Positions 19,301-26,245 of a stretch of 64,000 nucleotides of DNA are shown one piece after another (positions within the stretch are counted from its first letter, which is position 1; every line of letters starts with the position of its first letter). A program made the translations under genes and the position numbers. The stretch is from contig NZ_JACXXN010000003.1 in assembly GCF_014904695.1 (NCBI RefSeq), forward strand, positions 1-64,000, written 5' to 3'. The notes under the pieces are model-generated. The model was not told where the DNA came from, ran no database searches, and saw nothing but the letters and a program-made list of their open reading frames with translations. Source of the stretch: Nostoc sp. MG11. GTDB lineage: Bacteria > Cyanobacteriota > Cyanobacteriia > Cyanobacteriales > Nostocaceae.

Positions 19301-21347
19301 CGTCACTCAGAATCAGATCAGGCAGTTGTGTCTGAGCAGCAGCCAAGGCCGCGACCCCATCAGCAACCGCCTCAACTTCATACCGCTGGCTCAACAGTCG
19401 TTTTAGGTAGTCACGCATGTCGGCGCTGTCCTCAGCCAAGAGAATTCGTGCAGATTCACGCACAGCCAAAGAACTAATTTCCTCCTCTGCCCCCCAGATC
19501 CCCAGATCCTCTTCCTCTTCGGGTAGCCAACGTAATGCTTCCTCAACATAAGCAGCTACACCCGTTGCGGTTGAGTATAGGGCGATGCTTTCAGTAGATC
19601 TGGTGCTTAGCGCATCGCTCGGCAGATGGGCAAATCCTGTGGGTAGCGATACGGTAAACCGGGTTCCTTGGTTTACAACGCTGTTAACCTGAATGTTACC
19701 CTCATGCAGTTTCACTAACTCCTGAACCAACGATAATCCAATCCCTGAACCTTCATAAGTCCGCCCACGCGCACCCTGCACTTGATAAAATCGCTCAAAC
19801 AAATGCGGAAGTTCGATTGCTGCAATGCCAATACCTGTATCCCTGATTTCTAATTCAACGTGAGTACCACCCCAACGCAGCATCACTTCAATTTCTCCCT
19901 CAAAGGTAAACTTGAAGGCGTTGGAAAGTAGATTGAGGACAATCTTCTCCCACATTTCGCGGTCTACATACACTCTTTCGGGCAGGGGTGGACAGTTGAC
20001 TAAAAGCCGTAGCCCGGCTTGTTCAATGGCGGAGCGAAAGACGCTCGCTAATTCCGCTGTCAGCATTGCTAAATCTGTGGGTTCGTAAACTGCCTGCGCC
20101 CGCTCGGCTTCAATACGGGAAAAATCAAGGAGGGTATTGACCAGCTTGAGCAAACGTAATCCGTTGCGCTGTACCACCTCTAATTTTTCACGCTCCCCTG
20201 GCTGGAGTCCTGAATCGTGGGCTAAAGTCTCTGCTAATGGGCCCAGCATTAGCGTTAGCGGTGTGCGGAATTCGTGACTGACATTACTAAAAAAAGTAGT
20301 TTTAGCCCGATCAAGTTCTGCTAGAGCTTCGGCTCGTTTGCGTTCCTCTTCGTAGGCACTGGCATTAGCGATCGCTGTGGCAATATTGCTAGCAACCAGC
20401 TCAAAAAAGCCTCGATATTCATGATCAAACTCCAGGCGAGGACTAATACCAAGGACAAGCAACCCCGCTAACTGCTCTTTTTGACCCGCTTGGGCGATCG
20501 GCAAGACGATCGCCGATCGGGGTGACTCTTCCCAGGCTCCACCCGTTAGCTCACCAAATTGTTTTATTAACTGCTCAATAACTACTGGTTGTGTAGTTCT
20601 GCTTACCTGCGCCAGCTGCCAAGGGTCGTGCTGAGTTAAATCAACCTGTTGAGGACTGCTAGGTGTCCCCGCTTCTAGTCCTACTGTTTCCACAAGGTGA
20701 GCTTTGCCATGATTGTTTACTAAATACAGCAACGCAAAGGGAATATCATAAGGATTTTTTGCCAGAGTTGTGCTAGCAATGCGACAAGCTTTCTCAACCG
20801 ATTTTGCTTCCACAGTGCTAGCAGCCAGTTCTCGTAATGTGCTCAGACGTCGCTCACCAATCACCCGTCGAGTGGTTTCAGTGACAGCCGTAAACGCTCC
20901 TCCCACTTCTCCTGTTTCTAAGAAGATGGGGCTATAGGAGTAGGTAAAGTAGGCTTCTTCGATATAGCCGTATCGATCAACCAACAGCAACATATCATCA
21001 GACCAGGTTGCCTGTCCGGTTGTCAACACACTTTCAAGCTGCACGCCAATAATGTCCCAAATCTCAGCCCAAACTTCTTTACCAGGGCGTCCTAGTGCCT
21101 GGGGATGCTTAGTACCCAAAATCGGTTGCCAAGCATCGTTGTAAAGCAACACTAATTCCTTACCCCACCAGATCACCATCGGAAAGCGAGAATTCAGGCA
21201 GATGCTTAAGGCGACTCCTAGGCTTAGTGACCAGTTTTCAACAGCACCGAGCGGTGATTGCGACCAGTCAAGCGCTCGCATAAGCGCCCCCATCTCGCCA
21301 CCCATAGTAAAGAGGTCGTTGGAATTTACTGCCTTCGCTTCAGTCAT
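16368..21347 (-). CDS. Giant multi-PAS hybrid sensor histidine kinase
   Basis: 1659 aa, soluble, with two kinase cores. Order: PAS-like domain (about 30-160); GAF (about 165-330); HisKA with His358 in SNVSHEFRTPLTLML; HATPase to about 575; receiver (about 640-750, LILSDVMMPGLDG); a short coiled coil; five PAS/PAC modules (about 785-1410, repeatedly ending in DI(S/T/H)(N/D)RK); a second HisKA with His near 1443 in SYSVSHDLRAPFRHIAGF; and a C-terminal HATPase (NLIGNAIKYT, DNGVGF, GTGVGLANVQRI). The C-terminal core is the type that partners Rcp1-like regulators, which is the next gene. No cofactor Cys/His signature was obvious in the GAF. The ATG at 21347 fits the start of the PAS-like domain. 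Confidence 0.93.
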   Translation of the reverse strand: MTEAKAVNSNDLFTMGGEMGALMRALDWSQSPLGAVENWSLSLGVALSICLNSRFPMVIWWGKELVLLYNDAWQPILGTKHPQALGRPGKEVWAEIWDIIGVQLESVLTTGQATWSDDMLLLVDRYGYIEEAYFTYSYSPIFLETGEVGGAFTAVTETTRRVIGERRLSTLRELAASTVEAKSVEKACRIASTTLAKNPYDIPFALLYLVNNHGKAHLVETVGLEAGTPSSPQQVDLTQHDPWQLAQVSRTTQPVVIEQLIKQFGELTGGAWEESPRSAIVLPIAQAGQKEQLAGLLVLGISPRLEFDHEYRGFFELVASNIATAIANASAYEEERKRAEALAELDRAKTTFFSNVSHEFRTPLTLMLGPLAETLAHDSGLQPGEREKLEVVQRNGLRLLKLVNTLLDFSRIEAERAQAVYEPTDLAMLTAELASVFRSAIEQAGLRLLVNCPPLPERVYVDREMWEKIVLNLLSNAFKFTFEGEIEVMLRWGGTHVELEIRDTGIGIAAIELPHLFERFYQVQGARGRTYEGSGIGLSLVQELVKLHEGNIQVNSVVNQGTRFTVSLPTGFAHLPSDALSTRSTESIALYSTATGVAAYVEEALRWLPEEEEDLGIWGAEEEISSLAVRESARILLAEDSADMRDYLKRLLSQRYEVEAVADGVAALAAAQTQLPDLILSDVMMPGLDGFELLHQLRSDPQTRELPVILLSARAGEESRIEGLEARADDYLIKPFSARELLARIEATLKLARIRQAAKLREQTLRAASEAAQQEAESAYNQINHILERMTDAFVALDQNWRVTYQNTQAEQLNGKPRTEVIGKNHWEEWPASVGTNIERQYRRAMAKQVPVHFEHRYYSPPDYEFWLEIHAYPSQEGLGIFFRDISDRKQAEEALRQREAELSLITNALPVLISFIDSEQRYRFNNREYEVWFGHSATEVYGKYIWEVLGESAYTAIRPYVEQVLAGQQVTFESQVPYIDGDLRYVSATYIPRLNTQGTVEGFVALVSDISNRKQAEATLRESEARFRQMTDTAPVLVWMSGTDKLCNYLNQPWLDFTGRTLEQEMGNGWTQGVHPNDFQRCLDTYINAFDARQNFQMEYRLRHFDGEYRWILDAGVPRFASTGKFLGYIGSCVDIHDRKLAEEALRESKERLSFALESAELGDWDLDLRNQTAHRSLRHDQIFGYESLLPEWTYEMFLEHVVPEDRALVDAKFRTALTNNNIWNFECRIRRADGELRWIWARGHIYHNAQGEAVRMLGLIADISERKLAEEALRQSEERTRLAIKVARLGTWAYNPSTNLVKFDERMCEIWGEPDDAVIIPLPIIMERIHPDDQARVASSVNTALDPKLSGAYKIDYRLVWPDGSERWVSAYGQAQFEGEGVSRRSLELIGTALDITDRKLAEIALQQLNEILEQGIKERTAQLEAANQELESFSYSVSHDLRAPFRHIAGFVELLQKRLNSTSLDETSQRYLRTIAQTAKQAGILIDELLTFSRMGRSEMRSITLNMDQLVREVKRDLVTETIGRTIHWHIAPLPEVQGDPSMLRLVLRNLIGNAIKYTLTRTSAEITIGSINHENEVIFFVQDNGVGFNMQYVHKLFGVFQRLHSDLEFEGTGVGLANVQRIIYRHNGRVWAEGVVDNGATFYFSLPKLLNKEGE

Positions 21348-21392
21348 CTAAATCTCGACTCCGCTTCCAGAAAATATTGGTCTACCATACTC

Positions 21393-21484
21393 AGTGCTGA
21401 GTGCTGAGTTCTGAGTTCTGAGTCAAGAGTCAGTATTTATTCTCCCCCTGCTCCCTGCCCCCTGCCCCTCTTCCCCTCTTCCCC
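21393..21484. repeat. GAGT(G/T)CTGAGT tandem plus C-rich dispersed repeat
   Basis: 21391-21420 repeats GTGCTGAGTGCTGAGTTCTGAGTTCTGAG. It is followed by GTCAAGAGTCAGTATTTATTCTCCCCCTGC and further CCCCTG/CCCCTCTT units. The second part is the same element found at 34313-34362 (other strand) and 51338-51410, and it forms the last codons of the gene at 21430. Confidence 0.8.
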
Positions 21485-21927
21485 AGATCGCGCTCTTGTG
21501 TCAACCGATCAATAGCATCACCCAAGGCGGTAGTGAGACTGTTGCGGGTTTGAGCGTGGTTATCTTGCTCAGTTTTCAAAGCTTGCACCAAGCGATCGCG
21601 TTCTTTGATGACAGCGATGAGTTTAAGTTGCATGTCCTCTACAGATTTTAGTGGTTCTATTTCTTGTTGGATAGCTGTTACTGCTGTACCATCAGCAAGT
21701 CTCTCTTCTTCACTACCCTGGAGTTTCTGAAGCTCTGCCTTGAGGGATGCGATCGCCTGTTGTGACATTTGGGCATCTGTGCGGCGTTGTTCTGCTTCTG
21801 TATTGTAAAGTTTACGCCATTTTTGGGCGCTTTCCCAAGCCGCATCGCGATCGCGCAGCAGCTCTGCCAGTTGTTGTTTGAGGCTCTGAATTTCCGTCAA
21901 CCATTGTTGTGTTAAGTCTTGACTCAT
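21430..21927 (-). CDS. Coiled-coil hypothetical protein
   Basis: 165 aa. From residue 10 to about 140 it is almost entirely heptad-like helix rich in Leu, Gln, Glu and Arg (IQSLKQQLAELLRDRDAAW; ELQKLQGSEEERL; MQLKLIAVIKERDRLVQALK). No signal or membrane segment. The final 18 residues (GKRGRGAGGREQGENKY) do not belong to the helix: they are the translation of a dispersed low-complexity DNA repeat that also supplies the stop codon. It lies 82 bp upstream of the giant kinase on the same strand, so it may be the first gene of that operon or independent. Function unknown. Confidence 0.75.
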   Translation of the reverse strand: MSQDLTQQWLTEIQSLKQQLAELLRDRDAAWESAQKWRKLYNTEAEQRRTDAQMSQQAIASLKAELQKLQGSEEERLADGTAVTAIQQEIEPLKSVEDMQLKLIAVIKERDRLVQALKTEQDNHAQTRNSLTTALGDAIDRLTQERDLGKRGRGAGGREQGENKY

Positions 21928-22337
21928 AGAAAATTATTTTGTGTTACTTTGATTTACCTTTTCCGATAAACACTGATATCAAATTAGGATAAGTAATATT
22001 GTTTGAGAGTCCAGAAAACAGCTTTGTAATTAAAACTTTTAATCGAAAATTAATATGATAGGCTGCTGGAGCTAAAGAAAGAATTTTCTTAATTTCTATC
22101 CCACTTTATACCTACAGTCAAAGTGGTAAATCAGCAGTGAGCAAATAGCCTCGCAAATAGGAACAGAGTATCAACGAAGTGCAATACTCAATCTTACGGT
22201 AGAATCACGGAGAAACTTACCAGTGTCAATTGTCCTTTAATCGTTTAACCCCAATTTTGAGAGAAAAACCAAAAGCTTTGCTAAAAAAACTTTTCTTTTT
22301 GCAATTTTGACTCGCTGAATCAGCTGCAACTGTAGTT
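21928..22337. other. Divergent intergenic gap
   Basis: 410 AT-rich bases between the coiled-coil gene (minus) and the YihY/BrkB gene (plus), holding both promoters. I see no repeat, hairpin or credible ORF; the minus ORF reading into the YihY start is a frame shadow. Confidence 0.5.
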
Positions 22338-23216
22338 ATGACAAATCCTCGTTTTGTCCGCTTTTTTCGCCACCTCAATTTGCGTACACTCAAGAGAACT
22401 TTTGCTAGGACAACTGAAAGACGACTTTTAGGACTTGCTTCGGAAATTGCTTTCAACGCCATGTTATCGCTGTTTCCAGCGATTATTGCTATCCTCACAG
22501 CTATTGGCTTATTTGAAGAATCTTTGCAAGACACCTTTAAACAACTAGCGGTGCAACTGAGTCAAGTTTTACCCGAAGATGCGCTGCTGCTAATTCGTGA
22601 TTTTGCCACCACAGAAATTACTGACCCCAAAAATGGTGGCTTGTTTTCTTTGAGCTTTGCGATCGCAATTTGGACTGCTTCTGGAGCAGTCAGTACAGCT
22701 ATGACTGCCTTTGATCAAATTCATCAAATTCCCTCAGAAAATACGCGCCCCTTTTGGAAAGCAAAACTCGTCTCTTTGGGATTAACAGTCGGTACTATAT
22801 TGCTTTTGGTGTTGGCTTCTTTCTTAGTCTTTATTAGTGACCTACTTTTAGCATTAGTGGTGCGTGAAAATGGTTATTTAGTCTTTTTATTACATATTTG
22901 GCAACTGTTACGCTGGCCTCTAGCTTTAAGTATTGTTGCTGCTGCCTTTAGCTTTATCTATCGCTATGGCCCAAGCAGATGGAACTCAGGCACACCAATG
23001 ATGCCTGGAGCAATTTTAGCAGCTGTTTCCTGGGCAATTTTGTCTGCCCTATTTCGGCTTTATGTGGCTAATTTTGGCAACTATAATAAAGTATATGGTG
23101 CAGTAGGGACTGTGATAGTGTTAATGCTATGGTTGTGGATGAGCGCTGCTGTTCTGTTAGTAGGCGACCAATTAAATGTGAGTGTTGGTGAAGATATGCG
23201 CCTGAAAACGCGTTAG
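22338..23216 (+). CDS. YihY/virulence factor BrkB family membrane protein
   Basis: 292 aa integral membrane protein. Basic N-terminus, then SEIAFNAMLSLFPAIIAILTAIGLF and four further hydrophobic segments: IWTASGAVSTAM, LGLTVGTILLLVLASFLVFI, PLALSIVAAAFSFIYRYGP, and a C-terminal pair including VYGAVGTVIVLMLWLWMSAAVLLVGDQLN. The A(F)xxLLSxxP-type start and the GA(V)xxxxxxWLW..A..LLxG.xLN end are the family hallmarks. Often mislabelled ribonuclease BN; the true role is unknown, with membrane transport or lipid handling suggested. It heads a plus-strand run with the DUF4112 and hydrolase genes. Confidence 0.9.
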   Translation: MTNPRFVRFFRHLNLRTLKRTFARTTERRLLGLASEIAFNAMLSLFPAIIAILTAIGLFEESLQDTFKQLAVQLSQVLPEDALLLIRDFATTEITDPKNGGLFSLSFAIAIWTASGAVSTAMTAFDQIHQIPSENTRPFWKAKLVSLGLTVGTILLLVLASFLVFISDLLLALVVRENGYLVFLLHIWQLLRWPLALSIVAAAFSFIYRYGPSRWNSGTPMMPGAILAAVSWAILSALFRLYVANFGNYNKVYGAVGTVIVLMLWLWMSAAVLLVGDQLNVSVGEDMRLKTR

Positions 23217-23355
23217 CGTAGCTTACCGTAAGTATCGCAATCTAGCGAAGAATATTAAAGATAAATATACTCATAAATCCCCGTGTAACCTGTTAAAAGA
23301 TCTCAGTATGGGAGTAAAATATCTAACGATTCAATACAAATAAGCGATCGCCCCA

Positions 23356-23862
23356 ATGTCTGAATCTCCCCCTCAGTTTTCAATGATTGAACCTGATGCT
23401 AAAGCACCTAGCTTAAAGCGCCTGCGTCAAATGAGCCGACTTCTGGATAGTATGATCACGATTCCCGGAACAAAAGTTGGCATTGGTCTAGATCCACTTA
23501 TAGGGCTTGTACCCATTGGTGGCGATTTTTTAGGAATCATGCTTTCTAGCTACATCATCCTAGAAGCAGCGAGGCTGGGTGCGTCTAGAGCCACTTTGGG
23601 TAGAATGGTTTTGAATGTGATTATTGATGGCTTAGTAGGCGCTATCCCAGTGTTGGGAGACTTTTTTGATTTTGCCTGGACAGCTAATACCCATAATCTC
23701 AAGCTATTAGAAGAACACTTAAAGTTTCCTAGCCAGAAAAGGAGTGCAGACAAGTGGTTTATCTTTGCCGTTTTTGTTGGATTATTGCTAATCGCTATTG
23801 TCTTAGTAGCATTACCTGTGATACTAATTAGAATTCTATTGAACGCCTTCACTGGTACTTAA
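23356..23862 (+). CDS. DUF4112 domain protein
   Basis: 168 aa. The DUF4112 core is clear: LRQMSRLLDSMITIPGTKVGIGLDPLIGLVPIGGDFLGIMLSSYII, then MVLNVIIDGLVGAIPVLGDFFDFAWTAN. The paired (L/I)xGxxPxxGDF motifs lie in amphipathic hydrophobic segments. A strong C-terminal transmembrane helix follows (about 133-160). Function of the family is unknown; it is a small membrane protein. It is only 16 bp upstream of an alpha/beta hydrolase gene, so they are probably co-transcribed. Confidence 0.88.
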   Translation: MSESPPQFSMIEPDAKAPSLKRLRQMSRLLDSMITIPGTKVGIGLDPLIGLVPIGGDFLGIMLSSYIILEAARLGASRATLGRMVLNVIIDGLVGAIPVLGDFFDFAWTANTHNLKLLEEHLKFPSQKRSADKWFIFAVFVGLLLIAIVLVALPVILIRILLNAFTGT

Positions 23863-23878
23863 ATTAGTTATTGACAGA

Positions 23879-24814
23879 ATGAAAGATTGGTGGCAAGCCA
23901 CTTTTCCTAAAGGGCGGCAAAGTCTAATTATTACTGATGCTAAAGGATATCCTGTACAAATCGCTTACGGCGAAAAAGGTATAGGTAAGCCGTTAATTTT
24001 CTTACATGGCATGGGCAGTTGGAGCTACAATTGGCGCAACAGCATAGCACCATTATCTAAATATTTTCGTGTGATTTGTTTTGATGCCAAAGGCTATGGT
24101 TTCTCAGAAAAACCATTGTCCCGCAGAGAAGATAACGGTCATCAAGTTATTGAGTTAGAGAGAATTATTCAGGCATTATGTGATGAACCTCCAGTGATTG
24201 TAGCAGAATCTTTAGGTGCATTAGTTGCTCTTGCCCTTGCTCAAGAAAATCCCCAACTAATTGGGCGATTAGTAGTAGTAAATGCACCTATTTTTGCCGA
24301 ACAATTACCTCACTGGGCGATGTCATTGCTTGCCCACGCACCTTTAGAAATAGTCCAAACAATTGACTCTTTACGTTTGGCATATTTATTAGCACCTGTA
24401 GTTAGAGAAATTATGGCAATAGAAAGGCGTGGGGTGCTGTTCGATCCATCAATCCTGACACAGGAAGATGTCTACTGGATAACTTACCCGTTTATTGAAC
24501 TACCCGGCACTCTTGTGAAAGTCGCAGAAGAATTACAAATAGCAGCGCGAGAAATTGAGAATTTCCAAGAGAATAAGCCAAATATGCTCAGTAAAATTCA
24601 AAATAACTTGGATGCTATTAGGTGTCCTACACTAATTTTGTGGGGCGAGCAAGATAGTTGGTTTCCAGCTAGTCATGGTGAGAAATTGCATCAACGCCTG
24701 CTCAATTCCCGGTTACAAATTCTGCCTAATTGTTGTCATGACGCCTCAACAGGTGCTTTTAAAGTAGTGAATGCAGCAATTATTGAGTTTTTGCAAGATA
24801 CTGGTTTCTATTAA
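23879..24814 (+). CDS. Alpha/beta hydrolase
   Basis: 311 aa. Oxyanion region LIFLHGMGSWSYNWR (about 41-55), nucleophile elbow VAESLGALVAL (Ser near 114), acid in LILWGEQDSWFP (Asp near 260) and His in LPNCCHDAS (near 286) form a complete triad. Cap region between 150 and 230. No signal peptide. Belongs to the broad esterase/haloalkane-dehalogenase-like group, and the substrate cannot be told. It follows DUF4112 closely and likely shares its transcript. Confidence 0.88.
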   Translation: MKDWWQATFPKGRQSLIITDAKGYPVQIAYGEKGIGKPLIFLHGMGSWSYNWRNSIAPLSKYFRVICFDAKGYGFSEKPLSRREDNGHQVIELERIIQALCDEPPVIVAESLGALVALALAQENPQLIGRLVVVNAPIFAEQLPHWAMSLLAHAPLEIVQTIDSLRLAYLLAPVVREIMAIERRGVLFDPSILTQEDVYWITYPFIELPGTLVKVAEELQIAAREIENFQENKPNMLSKIQNNLDAIRCPTLILWGEQDSWFPASHGEKLHQRLLNSRLQILPNCCHDASTGAFKVVNAAIIEFLQDTGFY

Positions 24815-24820
24815 TATATT

Positions 24821-24935
24821 AGGACTTACGCACTGAAGCCTGAAACCTAGATCCCCCCTAGCCCCCCTTTTTAAGGGGGGAACTTCTAAAGCCCCCCTTT
24901 TTAAGGGGGTTGGGGGATCTGAGTGCGTAAGTCCT
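24821..24935. mobile_element. MITE-like element, 115 bp with 14-bp perfect terminal inverted repeats
   Basis: Ends AGGACTTACGCACT (24821-24834) and AGTGCGTAAGTCCT (24922-24935). The interior is GATCCCCCCTAGCCCCCC, TTTTTAAGGGGGG and a second CCCCCC/GGGGG palindrome, a filler well known in Nostoc genomes. No coding capacity, so it would have to be moved by a transposase elsewhere. It sits between converging genes. Confidence 0.8.
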
Positions 24936-24943
24936 GTATATAG

Positions 24944-24968
24944 AGAGACGTTGCATTGCAACGTCTCT
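24944..24968. repeat. Palindromic repeat AGAGACGTTGCA / TGCAACGTCTCT
   Basis: Perfect 12-base arms around a single T. Shares its arms with 35070-35098 and 62515-62543. Lies between converging genes and abuts the MITE-like element. Confidence 0.85.
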
Positions 24969-24975
24969 ACAGAGG

Positions 24976-26211
24976 TTAACTCAACCGCTGACGCAACCAC
25001 AAAGCTAGTAAAGGTAATGCCAGTTGATAACTCTGCTCAGCACTGTAAATCAAACCTTTATGCTGTAACCCATTCAAAGCACCCTGAAGGCTACCACCCC
25101 TCGAAAGTCCATTTTTTTGAATGTAATCTTTGCTTTGCGGTTTGTCTGTGGGATCTAGAGCCAAACATTCCAAAAGATGCACCTGATTTGCTGGAAGTAG
25201 CATCAGTAATGACTCAAACGTGATAGACAGGTCTTGGAGCAGTCCAGCAATTGCTTGCTCTACCTCTTGCTCAGTAATTAATTTATCAGGACGACACAAA
25301 GTTTGCAGGCGGCGAATTAGTGCCATAGCATCGCCAATGTGTCCCTGTACAGCATCTAAAAATAGTTGTAGTGCTTTTGAGCGAGAATCAAATGTTAGTC
25401 CCTGTGTATGCAACGTTTCCCTAGTTAACACTGCTAAAACGTCCTTAGCTAAGGGTGGTAATTGTACAGTTTCTAGAGGATAGTTAGTCTCATCTGCATG
25501 ATTACTTGTCTCAGCAATAGTTGCTATGAGAACGTAACTAACATGAGTATGCACTTTAATTTCTCGCCTGAATGTGGCTTCCCACAAACCATTGCGATCC
25601 CAAGAGCGGATGTGAGGGAAACTCTGCAAAATCAGCACTACTCGCTTATGCAAATCAATAGCCATGATTTGCGGCAACTCTAGCAATAGTTCAAATGCTT
25701 GCCATAGTTGTTGGTTGAACGCATCTGCTTTGACATTTGGCGATCGCAATAGTTTTAGTTTCCCACCATTTCCCTCCAACACGTAAATAAAAAACTGACT
25801 AGCACTCTTGACAACCCAATCTTGAACTTTTGCTGGTTGCCAGTTTTGGCTAATCGCCTCTGCTAGCAACTGTACAAATCGCTCCCCATCTGTAGCGCGG
25901 ATGCAGTCTATTTCCAGCACGATCGCACCGACTTCTTGCGCTGCTCCCCGCACTAAGGTACGCCGTCCGCCTCCAGGTACTCCAGTAATCAGCAAGTCGC
26001 CATCCTGGGCAAGTACTTCAACAATGCGCTGAAATTCTGCTGATCGCCCAATTAATTGCAAAGGAGTAGACAAATCCAAATTCACCCGCCTTTCGCCTGT
26101 AACGAAAGCATACTCACTTCTGTGATTACTCAGCAACCATTGAGGACAACTATGATTAGTATCAAAAACAAATAGTGCTATAAAATGCTTGACACTAATA
26201 AATCGTGCCAT
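24976..26211 (-). CDS. P-loop NTPase with C-terminal winged-helix-like region
   Basis: Up to 411 aa. The P-loop region is LLITGVPGGGRRTLVRGAAQ; the usual Lys of Walker A is Arg here. Then VLEIDCIRA, a Walker B-like KRVVLILQSFPHI, and a helical lid (PLAKDVLAVLTRETLHTQGL). The C-terminal part (LDPTDKPQSKDYIQKNGLSRGGSLQGALNGLQHKGLIY) resembles a winged helix, as in archaeal-type ATPases. The first ATG is 26211, but homologues I remember begin near DLSTPLQLIGR, so a GTG at 26085 (after GGCG) may be the true start. Divergent from the P-type ATPase, with only 34 bp between the starts if 26211 is used. Role unknown. Confidence 0.78.
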   Translation of the reverse strand: MARFISVKHFIALFVFDTNHSCPQWLLSNHRSEYAFVTGERRVNLDLSTPLQLIGRSAEFQRIVEVLAQDGDLLITGVPGGGRRTLVRGAAQEVGAIVLEIDCIRATDGERFVQLLAEAISQNWQPAKVQDWVVKSASQFFIYVLEGNGGKLKLLRSPNVKADAFNQQLWQAFELLLELPQIMAIDLHKRVVLILQSFPHIRSWDRNGLWEATFRREIKVHTHVSYVLIATIAETSNHADETNYPLETVQLPPLAKDVLAVLTRETLHTQGLTFDSRSKALQLFLDAVQGHIGDAMALIRRLQTLCRPDKLITEQEVEQAIAGLLQDLSITFESLLMLLPANQVHLLECLALDPTDKPQSKDYIQKNGLSRGGSLQGALNGLQHKGLIYSAEQSYQLALPLLALWLRQRLS

Positions 26212-26245
26212 ATTAGATTTGACACTTTTAAAAAGGATTACAAAT

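Noticed and set aside
26189-26245. Extended start of the P-type ATPase
   Set aside because: It would run over the divergent gene's start and lacks a ribosome site; 26246 has AGGA at good spacing.
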